12,767 bases of DNA from Nitrososphaerota archaeon (lineage in GTDB: Archaea > Thermoproteota > Nitrososphaeria > Nitrososphaerales > JAGGXQ01): assembly GCA_021162925.1 (NCBI GenBank), contig JAGGXQ010000152.1:1-12767 (forward strand). Direction: 5' to 3'. Each line of letters opens with the position of its first letter. Positions within the stretch are counted from its first letter, which is position 1. Positions 6,369 through 12,767 of this stretch are shown in pieces. The notes under the pieces are model-generated. The model saw nothing but the letters and a program-made list of their open reading frames with translations. It had not been told where the DNA came from and did no database searches. A program made the translations under genes and the position numbers.

Positions 6369-7073
6369 ATGGCGGGGGAGAAGCTCAAGAGGCATAAGGC
6401 GCCCAGGTTCTGGAGGATAGGGAGGAAGGAGTTCAAGTTCGTGGTGAACCCGATCCCAGGCCCCCATCCAAAGGATCGCTCCTACCCACTCTCGGTCCTG
6501 CTCAGGGACGTGCTCGGCCTCGTCAAGAACTACAGGGAGGCTAAGGTCGCCATAAAGGAGGGCAAGGTGCTCATCGACGGCGTGGTGAGGAGGGAGCCCA
6601 GGTTCCCCGTCGGGCTCTTCGACCTGGTAGAAATCACACCCCTCTCGAAGCTCTACCGGATCGTCCCTTCTAGGAAGGGGCTCGACGTCCTAGAGGTCGG
6701 CGAGGAGGAGAGGGGGCTGAAGCTCTGCAAGATCACCAGGAAGTACATGGTCAGAGGGGGGAGGCTCTGCTACGGCCTTCACGACGGGAGGACCGTGCTC
6801 GACGGGTTCGAGGCGAAGGTCGGGGATAGCCTCCTGATCAGGGTGCCTTCGCAGGAGGTTCTGAAGGTGATCAGGCTGGAGGAGGGGGCCCTGGCCCTGG
6901 TCGTAGGGGGGAGCAGGAGCGGCACGCTGGTGAGGGTCGAGAGGTTGAAGGAAGGGACTTACACGAGCCCTAGGATGGCGATCGTCAGGGTCGACGACGA
7001 AACGGCGGAAGTCCCCGCCGAAATGCTCTTCACGGTCGGCAAGGATAAGCCGGTCTTGAGGGTGGTAAGATGA
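6369..7073 (+). CDS. rps4e: 30S ribosomal protein S4e (eS4)
   Basis: A 234-residue archaeal/eukaryotic-specific small-subunit protein with an S4-type RNA-binding domain and a KOW-like domain. The N-terminal L-K-R-H-K-A-P-R-F-W segment is diagnostic, followed by P-G-P-H, S-Y-P-L-S-V-L-L-R-D-V-L, the S4-domain stretch K-V-L-I-D-G-V-V-R, K-L-C-K-I, and G-G-S-R-S-G-T-L-V-R-V in the KOW part. ATG 6369 is preferred over GTG 6360 because GGGTGGT lies about six bases before it and the shorter N-terminus fits the family. The stop overlaps the L5 start (ATGATG). Confidence 0.97.
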   Translation: MAGEKLKRHKAPRFWRIGRKEFKFVVNPIPGPHPKDRSYPLSVLLRDVLGLVKNYREAKVAIKEGKVLIDGVVRREPRFPVGLFDLVEITPLSKLYRIVPSRKGLDVLEVGEEERGLKLCKITRKYMVRGGRLCYGLHDGRTVLDGFEAKVGDSLLIRVPSQEVLKVIRLEEGALALVVGGSRSGTLVRVERLKEGTYTSPRMAIVRVDDETAEVPAEMLFTVGKDKPVLRVVR

Positions 7074-7591
7074 TGGAGCTAGAAAATCCGATGAGGAGGA
7101 TCAAGATATCCAAGGTGGTGCTGAACATAGGGGTTGGGAAGTCTGGGGAGCCTTTGGAGAAGGCGGCGAAGGTTCTAGAGCGGCTGACGGGGCAGAAGCC
7201 GTCCTTCAGAAAGGCGAAGAGGACCATAAGGGACTTCGGCATACACAGGAAGGAGCCGATAGGGGTCATGGTCACCGTAAGGGGCGAGAAGGCTAGAGAA
7301 CTTCTGAGGAAGTTGCTGAAGGCGAGGGAAGATCGCTTACCGCCTTCTTCCTTCGACGAGTTCGGGAACGTAAACTTCGGCATAAAGGAGCACATAGACA
7401 TCCCCGGAATGAAGTACGACCCCGACATAGGGATATTCGGGATGAACGTCTGCGTTAGTTTGGAGAGGCCCGGCTACAGGGTTATGAGGAGGAGAAGGAT
7501 GAGGAGCAAGGTCGGGAGGAAGCACAGGGTTGGAAGGGAGGAGGCGATTGAATTCTTTAAAAGGGAGTTCGGGGTGGAGGTGGTGGGTTGA
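7070..7591 (+). CDS. rpl5: 50S ribosomal protein L5 (uL5)
   Basis: A 173-residue protein of the central protuberance that binds 5S rRNA and contacts P-site tRNA. Recognised from [54 protein letters not shown] and [11 protein letters not shown]. Two tandem ATG codons (7070 and 7073) are possible starts; GGGTGGTAAG precedes the first. The coding region ends with a GGAGGTG sequence that serves the next gene, and its TGA overlaps the S14 start as TTGA. Confidence 0.98.
   Translation: MMELENPMRRIKISKVVLNIGVGKSGEPLEKAAKVLERLTGQKPSFRKAKRTIRDFGIHRKEPIGVMVTVRGEKARELLRKLLKAREDRLPPSSFDEFGNVNFGIKEHIDIPGMKYDPDIGIFGMNVCVSLERPGYRVMRRRRMRSKVGRKHRVGREEAIEFFKREFGVEVVG
7576..7582 (+). promoter_or_regulatory. 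Shine-Dalgarno sequence for S14
   Basis: GGAGGTG inside the last L5 codons, five bases before TTG 7588. The same seven bases with the same spacing precede the L18 start. It supports the unusual TTG initiation codon of S14. Confidence 0.75.
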
Positions 7592-7749
7592 AGGAGAGGC
7601 ACACCAAGCCTAGGAAGTACGGGAAGGGATCGAGGTGGTGCCAGAGGTGCGGCCAATACACGGCTATAATCCAGAAGTACAACCTGATGCTCTGCAGGCA
7701 GTGCTTCAGGGAGGTTGCGAAGAGCATGGGGTTCAAGAAGTACGAGTGA
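7588..7749 (+). CDS. rps14: 30S ribosomal protein S14, zinc-binding type (uS14)
   Basis: A 53-residue protein of the small-subunit head that is easily missed because it is short and begins with TTG. Zinc-ribbon cysteines are visible as C18-x-x-C21 and C36-x-x-C39. The N-terminus [16 protein letters not shown] and the segment [10 protein letters not shown] are typical of the archaeal/eukaryotic S29-like form, with the usual length of 50-56 residues. The TTG overlaps the L5 stop (TTGA) and has GGAGGTG five bases upstream. S8 starts four bases after its TGA. Position between L5 and S8 is the standard one, so identity is secure. Confidence 0.96.
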   Translation: MKERHTKPRKYGKGSRWCQRCGQYTAIIQKYNLMLCRQCFREVAKSMGFKKYE

Positions 7750-7753
7750 GAGC

Positions 7754-8146
7754 ATGCCGGCCCAGAACGTCCTCGCGAACCTGTTCACGACGATCTACAA
7801 CAACGAGCTCAGGCACAAGAAGGAGTGCCTGGTCGTCCCGGCATCCAAGCTGGCCGGGGAGGTGCTAAGGGTCATGCAGAGGTACGGCTACATAGGTGAG
7901 TTCGAGTACATAGACGATGGGATAATGGGCAAGTTCAGGATCCAGCTCCTGGGGAGGATAAACAAGTGCGGGGTCATATCACCGAGGTTCAGCGTCAAGA
8001 AGAACGAATTCGTGGAGTGGGAGAGGAGGTACCTCCCAGCCTTTAACGTCGGGATCCTGATAGTATCGACCCCGAAGGGGGTCATGTCCCACCTGGAGGC
8101 GATAGAAAATGGCGTCGGGGGCAAGCTCCTCGGCTACGTCTATTAA
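7754..8146 (+). CDS. rps8: 30S ribosomal protein S8 (uS8)
   Basis: A 130-residue primary 16S rRNA-binding protein, needed for folding of the central domain. The archaeal form is recognised from [14 protein letters not shown] near the N-terminus, [19 protein letters not shown], and the C-terminal [12 protein letters not shown] and [12 protein letters not shown] 7754 is chosen; the frame is open 39 bases further upstream, but that would overlap S14 and add residues not found in the family. In bacteria S8 represses its own operon by binding mRNA; nothing in the sequence here shows whether that happens. The end overlaps L6 by 38 bases. Confidence 0.98.
   Translation: MPAQNVLANLFTTIYNNELRHKKECLVVPASKLAGEVLRVMQRYGYIGEFEYIDDGIMGKFRIQLLGRINKCGVISPRFSVKKNEFVEWERRYLPAFNVGILIVSTPKGVMSHLEAIENGVGGKLLGYVY
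8095..8099 (+). promoter_or_regulatory. Shine-Dalgarno sequence deciding the L6 start
   Basis: GGAGG inside S8, nine bases before ATG 8109. It supports the long-overlap start of L6. No ATG, GTG or TTG occurs in frame between 8109 and the conserved domain; only an ATT at 8142 would give a family-length N-terminus. Confidence 0.6.
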
Positions 8147-8681
8147 GGCCCTCGAAAAGAGGGTCGAGATCCCGGAGGGGGTCAGCGTGAGCCTAGAAGA
8201 CTCGACCCTCGTGGTGAAGGGGCCCAAAGGGGAGTGCAGGAAGGACTTCAGGAAGATACCGGTCTACCTATCGGTCGAGGAAGGTGAGGTTGTGATAAGG
8301 GCCTACGGAAAGAAGAAGAAGTACAGGGCCATCGTGGGGACCGCGACCGCCCTGATCAAGAACATGCTTTACGGGGTGAAGGAGGGGTTCGAGTACAGGC
8401 TGAAGATCGTGTACGCCCACTTCCCCATCTCGGTGAGGGTGAAGGGGAGGGAGGTGCTCATAGAGAACTTCATGGGGGAGAAGAAGCCTAGGGTTGCGAA
8501 GATAGTCGGGGACGTCAAGGTTGAGGTCGAAGGGGACGACGTGGTCGTCAGGGGCCCGTGCCTGGAGGACGTGGGGCAGACCGCCGCCAACATAGAGCTC
8601 TCGACCAGGGTGAAGAACAAGGACCCCAGGGTCTTCCTAGACGGCATATACATATACAAGAGGTCGAAGAGGAAATGGTGA
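8109..8681 (+). CDS. rpl6: 50S ribosomal protein L6 (uL6)
   Basis: A 190-residue protein near the sarcin-ricin loop and factor-binding site of the large subunit. Two tandem L6 domains are present: the first opens with [10 protein letters not shown] and V-V-K-G-P-K-G-E-C, the second with [12 protein letters not shown] and [18 protein letters not shown]. The C-terminus D-G-I-Y-I-Y-K-R is typical for archaea. ATG 8109 has a Shine-Dalgarno match but gives a Ser/Ala-rich N-terminal extension ([10 protein letters not shown]) of about eleven residues that I do not recognise from relatives, and a 38-base overlap with S8. An ATT start at 8142 overlapping the S8 stop is the alternative. The stop overlaps the L32e start. 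Confidence 0.96.
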   Translation: MASGASSSATSIKALEKRVEIPEGVSVSLEDSTLVVKGPKGECRKDFRKIPVYLSVEEGEVVIRAYGKKKKYRAIVGTATALIKNMLYGVKEGFEYRLKIVYAHFPISVRVKGREVLIENFMGEKKPRVAKIVGDVKVEVEGDDVVVRGPCLEDVGQTAANIELSTRVKNKDPRVFLDGIYIYKRSKRKW

Positions 8682-9049
8682 CCGATCCTAGGCTCTTGAA
8701 GCTGAGGGAGGAGCTGAAGAGGAGGAGGCCAGAGTTCGTCAGGTGCGAGTCCTGGAGGTACAAGAGGCTCAAGGAGGCTTGGAGGAAGCCGAAGGGGATC
8801 GACAACAAGATGAGGTTGCAGGTCAAGGGATGGCCCAAGCTCGTGAAGGTTGGGTATAGGGGGCCCAAAGAGGTCAGGGGGCTGCATCCCTCGGGCTTGA
8901 GGGACGTTTTGGTCCATAACGTCGAGGAGCTGAAGAAGCTCGATCCCAGCAGGGATGGTGCGAGGATAGCTTCGGGGGTTGGGAGGAAGAAGAGGATGGA
9001 GATAGTGGCGATGGCGAAGAAGCTCGGGATAAGGGTCTTCAACCCGTGA
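8675..9049 (+). CDS. rpl32e: 50S ribosomal protein L32e (eL32)
   Basis: A 124-residue large-subunit protein found only in archaea and eukaryotes. The conserved core reads R-R-P-E-F-V-R, then W-R-Y-K-R-L, W-R-K-P-K-G-I-D-N-K-M-R, V-G-Y-R-G-P-K-E-V-R-G-L-H-P-S-G, and ends R-I-A-S-G-V-G-R-K-K-R. ATG 8675 overlaps the L6 stop by seven bases; GTG 8678, directly following, would also work (GTGA overlap). The frame stays open far upstream within L6, but that part has no family similarity. It lies between L6 and L19e in the usual archaeal order. Confidence 0.97.
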   Translation: MVTDPRLLKLREELKRRRPEFVRCESWRYKRLKEAWRKPKGIDNKMRLQVKGWPKLVKVGYRGPKEVRGLHPSGLRDVLVHNVEELKKLDPSRDGARIASGVGRKKRMEIVAMAKKLGIRVFNP

Positions 9050-9053
9050 GGTG
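9048..9053 (+). promoter_or_regulatory. Shine-Dalgarno sequence for L19e
   Basis: GAGGTG spans the L32e stop and lies six bases before ATG 9060. It covers the upstream candidate GTG at 9051 and so argues for ATG 9060 as the L19e start. Confidence 0.65.
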
Positions 9054-9059
9054 GTCGTG

Positions 9060-9479
9060 ATGGACGTGAGCATGCAAAAGAGGCTCGCCGCCGATATACT
9101 GAAGGTCGGGATATCCAGGGTCAGGATAAAGCCCGAAGAGCTCGAAAGGGTGGCCGACGCGATAACCAGAGACGACGTCAGGATCCTGATAGATGAAGGG
9201 GCGATATACGCCGTGAAGAAGAAGGGGATATCGAAGAGGGAGAGGAGGAAGAGGAAGGGGCCCGGCTCCAGGAAGGGGAAGAAGGGGGCCAGAGCCGGCA
9301 AGAAGGAGCTCTGGGTGAAGAAGGTCAGGAAGCTGAGATGGGTCCTTAAGGTCATGAAGGACAGGGGGGAGATAGACACCAAGACCTACAGGAAGCTCAG
9401 GCTCTGGATAAAGGGAGGCCAGATAAGATCGGTCAGGCACATGAAGGAGGTCTTGAGGAAGATGGAGGTGGTCGAGTGA
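9060..9479 (+). CDS. rpl19e: 50S ribosomal protein L19e (eL19)
   Basis: A 139-residue archaeal/eukaryotic-specific large-subunit protein, highly basic and mostly helical, forming an intersubunit bridge. The N-terminus M-D-V-S-M-Q-K-R-L-A-A-D-I-L-K-V-G is the family signature, followed by A-I-T-R-D-D-V-R-I-L-I, the basic linker R-K-R-K-G-P-G-S-R-K-G-K-K-G-A-R and the helical part with T-Y-R-K-L-R. Upstream in-frame GTG codons at 9051 and 9057 are possible, but family length and the Shine-Dalgarno sequence favour ATG 9060. Its TGA overlaps the GTG start of L18. Confidence 0.97.
   Translation: MDVSMQKRLAADILKVGISRVRIKPEELERVADAITRDDVRILIDEGAIYAVKKKGISKRERRKRKGPGSRKGKKGARAGKKELWVKKVRKLRWVLKVMKDRGEIDTKTYRKLRLWIKGGQIRSVRHMKEVLRKMEVVE
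9464..9470 (+). promoter_or_regulatory. Shine-Dalgarno sequence for L18
   Basis: GGAGGTG in the last codons of L19e, five bases before GTG 9476. It is identical in sequence and spacing to the S14 site and supports the GTG start. Confidence 0.75.
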
Positions 9480-10051
9480 GCAGGTATAAGCCCATGCTGA
9501 GAAGGAGGAGGGAGGGGAAGACCAACTACCATAAGAGGGAGAAGCTGATAAGATCGGGGAAGCCCCTGCTGGTGGTGAGGGTGGGGAGCGGTAACATCAC
9601 GGTCCAGCTGGTCAAGCCCGAGATGGGAGGGGACAAGACCCTGGTGAGCACGAGCTCCAAGGAGCTCGAAAGGCTTGGGTGGAAGGGGAGCCCGAAGTGC
9701 ACCCCGGCAGCCTACCTGCTCGGCCTGCTCACCGGGATCAAGGCGAAGGAGAAGGGGGTGGAGGAGGCGATCCTTTACACGGGGGTGAAGCCGTTCGTGA
9801 AGGGATCGAGGATCGCTGGGGTCGTGAAGGGGTTGCTGGACTCGGGGTTCAAGGTCCCGTGCTCGGAGGAAGTCCTACCCTCCGAAGATAGGATAAGGGG
9901 GGAGCACATAGCGAGCTACGCCAGCTCCTTGAAGAGGGAGGAATACGAAAGGAGGTTCTCCGGGCTCCTCAGAAAGGGGCTGAAGCCCGAGGACTACCCG
10001 AGCCACTTCGAAGCGATCAAATCCCGGATACTTGAGGGGGTGAGAAGATGA
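9476..10051 (+). CDS. rpl18: 50S ribosomal protein L18 (uL18)
   Basis: A 191-residue 5S rRNA-binding protein of the central protuberance, the archaeal counterpart of eukaryotic L5. Recognised from the N-terminal R-R-R-R-E-G-K-T-N-Y-H-K-R, L-L-V-V-R-V-G-S-G-N-I-T-V-Q, and A-Y-L-L-G-L-L-T-G-I-K-A in the middle, with a F-V-K-G-S-R-I-A-G-V-V-K-G-L-L-D-S-G-F segment. The C-terminal R-I-R-G-E-H-I-A-S-Y-A region is usual for archaea. It starts with GTG overlapping the L19e stop (GTGA), and its own stop overlaps the S5 ATG (ATGA). Length is normal. Confidence 0.97.
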   Translation: MSRYKPMLRRRREGKTNYHKREKLIRSGKPLLVVRVGSGNITVQLVKPEMGGDKTLVSTSSKELERLGWKGSPKCTPAAYLLGLLTGIKAKEKGVEEAILYTGVKPFVKGSRIAGVVKGLLDSGFKVPCSEEVLPSEDRIRGEHIASYASSLKREEYERRFSGLLRKGLKPEDYPSHFEAIKSRILEGVRR

Positions 10052-10668
10052 GGCCGCTAAGCCTAGAAGAGAAGCCCTGGACCCCGAAGACCAAGCTCGG
10101 CCTCCTGGTGGCGACCGGGAGGATAACGTCGATGGAGGAGATATTCGAGAACGGGTATAGGATAAGGGAGCCCGAAATAGTCGAAAAGCTCCTCCCGGAG
10201 CTGAAGTCGATAGTGGTCGGGGCGAAGATAATCCAGAAGAAGACCGATGCCGGTAACCTGACCAGGTTCAACGCGGTCGTCGCCGTCGGGGATCAGCACG
10301 GATGGTTCGGGATCGGGATGGACAAGGCGCCCAGGGTCAGGCTCGCGATAGAGAAGGCGACGAGGAAGGCCCTGCTCAACATCATACCGATAAAGCTGGG
10401 CTGCGGTAACTGGGAGTGCAGGTGCGGGAGGCCCCACTCGATACCCTACAAGGTCGTCGGTAAGGGAGGGGCCGTGACCATAGAGATAATCCCGGGGCCT
10501 AGGGGGCTCGGCCTGGTCGCCGGCGAGACCGTGAAGAGGCTGCTCGAACTCGCGGGGATAAAGGACGCCTGGACCAGGACCTACGGCCCAACGAGCACGA
10601 TCTCGTCGATAAGCTATGCGGTCTACGACGCCTTGAGAAAGCTCCACGCCTACTCCGGGGTGAGGTGA
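10048..10668 (+). CDS. rps5: 30S ribosomal protein S5 (uS5)
   Basis: A 206-residue small-subunit protein at the mRNA entry site, important for decoding accuracy. The N-terminal double-stranded-RNA-binding-like S5 domain is visible as T-R-F-N-A-V-V-A-V-G-D-Q-H-G-W-F-G-I-G, followed by the archaeal/eukaryotic C-G-N-W-E-C-R-C-G-R-P-H-S segment and the C-terminal domain with P-R-G-L-G-L-V-A-G and L-E-L-A-G-I-K-D. ATG 10048 has GGTGA four bases upstream in the context GGGTGAGAAG, shared with S17. Both ends overlap neighbours (L18 by 4 bases, L30 by 1), indicating translational coupling. Confidence 0.98.
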   Translation: MRPLSLEEKPWTPKTKLGLLVATGRITSMEEIFENGYRIREPEIVEKLLPELKSIVVGAKIIQKKTDAGNLTRFNAVVAVGDQHGWFGIGMDKAPRVRLAIEKATRKALLNIIPIKLGCGNWECRCGRPHSIPYKVVGKGGAVTIEIIPGPRGLGLVAGETVKRLLELAGIKDAWTRTYGPTSTISSISYAVYDALRKLHAYSGVR

Positions 10669-11129
10669 TGGCCTACATAGTCCTGAACGTCAGGGGGACG
10701 ATAGACGCGTCCGAGCAGGTCAGGAGGACCCTGAGGATGCTCAGGATACCCCTCAGATACAGGGCGACGATCCTCCCGGAGAGCGATTCGGTTCGTGGGA
10801 TGCTACAAAAGGCGAGGCACAGGATCGCTTGGTGCAAGGCCGACAAGGAGCTGGTCAAGGAGCTCATCGAGAAGAGGGGGATGAAGGAAGGGTGGAAGAA
10901 GCTGGAGAAGAGCGACCTCAAGAGGCTGGGATATTCTGGGTTCGACGAGCTGGCAGAGGCGATAGCCGAGGACAGGGTCGACTTCGGGAAGCTGGATGGG
11001 ATCAAGCCTTTCTTCGCCCTGAGCCCTCCTAGAGGGGGTTTCAAGAGGACCGTGAAGAGGTTCTACGAGCAAGGCGGAGTATTGGGGGAGAACCCGGAGT
11101 TGCCGGAGTTGATAAGGAGGATGCTTTAA
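10668..11129 (+). CDS. rpl30: 50S ribosomal protein L30 (uL30)
   Basis: A 153-residue protein of the long archaeal/eukaryotic L30 type (eukaryotic L7-like); bacterial L30 is only about 60 residues. Recognised from V-R-G-T-I-D-A-S near the start, T-L-R-M-L-R-I-P-L-R-Y-R, V-R-G-M-L-Q-K-A-R-H-R-I-A-W, and the C-terminal L-S-P-P-R-G-G-F-K-R-T-V-K-R. ATG 10668 overlaps the S5 stop (TGATG); GTG 10665 would add one residue. After the stop comes the only sizeable gap of the operon. Confidence 0.96.
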   Translation: MAYIVLNVRGTIDASEQVRRTLRMLRIPLRYRATILPESDSVRGMLQKARHRIAWCKADKELVKELIEKRGMKEGWKKLEKSDLKRLGYSGFDELAEAIAEDRVDFGKLDGIKPFFALSPPRGGFKRTVKRFYEQGGVLGENPELPELIRRML

Positions 11130-11133
11130 GGTG

Positions 11134-11147
11134 GCAAACTTTTAAAA
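11134..11147 (+). promoter_or_regulatory. Probable internal promoter (BRE/TATA) for L15-secY
   Basis: In the 53-base gap between L30 and L15, GCAAA is followed by CTTTTAAAA, an AT-rich box in GC-rich surroundings that resembles an archaeal BRE plus TATA box. A start 26 bases from its centre falls near 11170 and leaves a 13-base leader beginning just at the GAGGT ribosome binding site (11170-11174) of L15. This is motif inference only. Confidence 0.5.
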
Positions 11148-11182
11148 TCGATGGCTTCAGATACCTAGAGAGGTCGGGGGTT

Positions 11183-11605
11183 TTGCCCACGAGGTTTAGA
11201 AAAGTTAGGAAGAAGCGGGGTTCTAGAACCCATGGATGGGGCCAAGTAGGGCAGCATAGGAAGAGCGGAAGCAGGGGCGGCAGGGGGAAGGCGGGGATGG
11301 CGAAGCACAAGTGGACCTACACCATAAAGTACGAGCCGGATCACTTCGGAAAGGACAAGCTCCCGAAGAAGAGCTTCATTAAGAAGTGGGTTAACGTGGG
11401 GCAGCTGGATTCGATAGCCGAAAGGCTCGGCAAGGAGGTGCTCGACCTTAACTCCTTGGGCTATGAAAAGCTCCTAGGGGCCGGGGAGGTCAAGAAGCCA
11501 TATACCGTCATCGTGAGGAGCTTTACCGAGCTTGCGAAGAAGAAGGTCGAGGATGCCGGAGGGAGGGTGGTGAGCGAGGCTTGGGAGGTTTCAGAGACTT
11601 CGTAA
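11183..11605 (+). CDS. rpl15: 50S ribosomal protein L15 (uL15)
   Basis: A 140-residue large-subunit protein, the archaeal form of eukaryotic L27a. Recognised from the basic N-terminus F-R-K-V-R-K-K-R-G-S-R-T-H-G-W-G and G-Q-H-R-K-S-G-S-R-G-G-R-G-K-A-G, followed by a variable middle part and the C-terminal Y-T-V-I-V-R-S-F-T-E-L-A-K-K-K-V-E-D-A-G-G, all usual. The start is TTG 11183, with GAGGT (11170-11174) eight bases upstream; no ATG or GTG exists at the right place, and residues P-T-R-F-R-K match other archaeal L15 N-termini. It overlaps secY by 25 bases. Confidence 0.95.
   Translation: MPTRFRKVRKKRGSRTHGWGQVGQHRKSGSRGGRGKAGMAKHKWTYTIKYEPDHFGKDKLPKKSFIKKWVNVGQLDSIAERLGKEVLDLNSLGYEKLLGAGEVKKPYTVIVRSFTELAKKKVEDAGGRVVSEAWEVSETS
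11569..11573 (+). promoter_or_regulatory. Shine-Dalgarno sequence for secY
   Basis: GGTGA within a GGGAGGGTGGTGA stretch inside L15, seven bases before TTG 11581. It supports placing the secY start 25 bases inside L15. Confidence 0.6.
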
Positions 11606-12767
11606 AGGGGGCTTCGAGGGTCCTTCCAGAGGTCCCCAAGCCCACTAGGAAGCCGAGCCTGAAGGAGAGGTTCGTCTGGACCGGGGTAGCCTTGGTCATC
11701 TACATGGTGATGGCCCAAGTCCCGCTCTACGGCATACAGCAGGGCATCCAAGATAGGTTCGCATTCGCTAGGATAATCTTCGCTTCGAACAGGGGCACCC
11801 TGATGGAGCTCGGCATAGGGCCCATAGTGACGGCCGGCCTGATACTCCAGATACTCAAGGGTGCCGACATAATAAAGCTCGACTTCAGCAAGCCGGAGGA
11901 CAGGGCGATATTCACATCCGGAACGAAGTTGCTTACGGTCGTGGTGGCGATAGTCCAGATAATCTCCTACGCCCTCTTCGGCGCCTTCGGATCGGTTGGG
12001 TATGAGGTTCTGCTGATAATAGCCGGGGAGCTCCTGGCGGCGAACTTCGTAGTCATGCTGCTCGATGAAATGATCCAGAAGGGATGGGGACTGGGTAGCG
12101 GGGTTAGCCTGTTTATACTCGCCGGGGTCGCCCAGAAGATACTATGGGATATGTTCAGCCCCATAACCGTCGGAGGGGAGTACTTCGGGGCCATTCCTTA
12201 CGCGGTGAACACGACCCTGGCGGGCAACGCTTGGGATATGGTGTTCAGGAATGGAAGCTACCCGAACATCTTCTCCCTCCTGCTAACCCTAGCCGTGATC
12301 TTCTCCATCGTATACGTGGAGGGCATAAGGGTCGAGGTGCCGATAACTTCCGCCAGGTTCAGGGGGTTCTCGGCGGTTTACCCGATAAAGCTGCTCTACG
12401 TATCCAACATACCCGTAATACTCGTCGCAGCCCTGCTAACTAACCTTAACTTCTTCACCCAGCTCCTCTGGGTAAGGATGGGGAGGGCGGCTTGGCCCTA
12501 CCTTTCTTGGCTAGGGACGTTCGAGGGGAATAGGCTCACCGGTGGACTCTTGTACTGGATAACGAGCCCTGGGACCTTGGCGATGACCGCTCAAGAGCCG
12601 CTCAGGGCCCTGACCTATACCGCGTTCATGGTAATCTTTTCGGTCATCTTCGCCAAGATATGGGTCGAGGTCGGAGGCCTATCCCCTAGGAATATAGCCC
12701 AGAGCTTGATAGATGCGCAGGTCCAGGTCCCAGGCTTCAGAAAGACCAGCGGGCCCCTGTCCATGAT
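11581..12767 (+). CDS. secY: Preprotein translocase subunit SecY (3' end beyond window)
   Basis: Pore-forming subunit of the SecYEG channel that exports or inserts proteins across the cytoplasmic membrane. 395 codons are present; the gene is open at the right edge, so the last one or two membrane segments are missing. The start is TTG 11581 because M-G-G-F-R-D-F-V-K and L-P-E-V-P-K-P match archaeal SecY N-termini. TM1 is about residues 31-51 (ending V-P-L-Y-G-I), followed by the plug and TM2 with T-L-M-E-L-G-I-G-P-I-V-T-A-G-L-I-L-Q-I-L, G-W-G-L-G-S-G-V-S-L-F at TM5, the cytosolic loop E-G-I-R-V-E-V-P-I, Y-P-I-K-L-L-Y-V-S-N-I-P-V-I-L at TM7, and the C-terminal loop G-L-S-P-R-N-I-A. Placing secY at the end of the ribosomal operon is the ancestral arrangement in archaea and bacteria. 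Confidence 0.97.
   Translation, partial: MGGFRDFVKGASRVLPEVPKPTRKPSLKERFVWTGVALVIYMVMAQVPLYGIQQGIQDRFAFARIIFASNRGTLMELGIGPIVTAGLILQILKGADIIKLDFSKPEDRAIFTSGTKLLTVVVAIVQIISYALFGAFGSVGYEVLLIIAGELLAANFVVMLLDEMIQKGWGLGSGVSLFILAGVAQKILWDMFSPITVGGEYFGAIPYAVNTTLAGNAWDMVFRNGSYPNIFSLLLTLAVIFSIVYVEGIRVEVPITSARFRGFSAVYPIKLLYVSNIPVILVAALLTNLNFFTQLLWVRMGRAAWPYLSWLGTFEGNRLTGGLLYWITSPGTLAMTAQEPLRALTYTAFMVIFSVIFAKIWVEVGGLSPRNIAQSLIDAQVQVPGFRKTSGPLSM

Noticed and set aside
7550..7562. TATA-like sequence (CTTTAAAA) near the end of L5, about 26 bases before the S14 start
   Set aside because: It encodes conserved L5 residues (F-F-K-R-E-F), S14 has a strong Shine-Dalgarno site, and the genes overlap, so chance is the simpler explanation.
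8558..8674. N-terminal 39-residue extension of L32e
   Set aside because: The frame is open within L6, but the extra residues are unlike any L32e and the family N-terminus begins at ATG 8675.
8369..9382. A 337-residue minus-strand open frame with hydrophobic stretches opposite L6, L32e and L19e
   Set aside because: The apparent membrane-like Leu/Phe/Ser segments are the antisense of Lys/Glu/Arg-rich ribosomal proteins; no promoter or ribosome site supports it.
1..12767. Mobile elements, CRISPR arrays, tRNA/rRNA genes or a novel defence-type system
   Set aside because: No direct-repeat arrays, terminal inverted repeats, transposase or tRNA-like sequences were seen; all long segments are assigned to conserved housekeeping genes.

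Overview
The window comes from an archaeon, most likely a thermophilic member of the TACK group. The evidence is the archaeal gene content and order (S4e, L32e and L19e inside the spc-type cluster, RNase P subunit Rpp29 between L29 and S17, archaeal-type SecY), archaeal BRE/TATA promoter motifs, heavy use of AGG and ATA codons, and charged, Arg/Lys/Glu-rich proteins. The S3 sequence looks, from memory, closest to Thaumarchaeota/Aigarchaeota/Bathyarchaeia-type S3. I cannot name a genus from sequence reading alone.

Layout: two divergent transcription units meet at a 79-94 bp promoter region (about 3622-3715). On the minus strand, reading leftwards, are S-adenosylhomocysteine hydrolase (ahcY), the catalytic chain of methionyl-tRNA synthetase (metG), a separate EMAP/OB-fold tRNA-binding chain of the same synthetase, and a PHP-domain metal-dependent phosphoesterase cut by the left edge. 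The first three share methionine/SAM chemistry.

On the plus strand is a tightly packed ribosomal protein operon of 19 genes: L22, S3, L29, Rpp29, S17, L14, L24, S4e, L5, S14, S8, L6, L32e, L19e, L18, S5, L30, L15, then secY, which is cut by the right edge. Neighbouring genes mostly overlap by 1-38 bases or are separated by only a few, with GGAGGTG/GGTGA-type Shine-Dalgarno sequences lying inside the preceding gene, so translation is probably coupled. The only real gap (53 bp, before L15) holds a good BRE/TATA match and probably an internal promoter for L15-secY. Together the genes supply ribosomal subunit proteins, an RNase P subunit and the membrane protein-conducting channel.

Almost every base is accounted for by conserved housekeeping genes. 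I found no mobile element, CRISPR array, tRNA or rRNA gene, and no evidence of an undescribed multi-gene system. The points worth attention are smaller: a broken S10-type cluster (L22 is the first gene), a lost glycine in the S3 KH-domain GXXG loop, a probably leaderless ahcY start, many TTG starts in core genes, the internal L15 promoter, and an N-terminal extension of L6 that overlaps S8.
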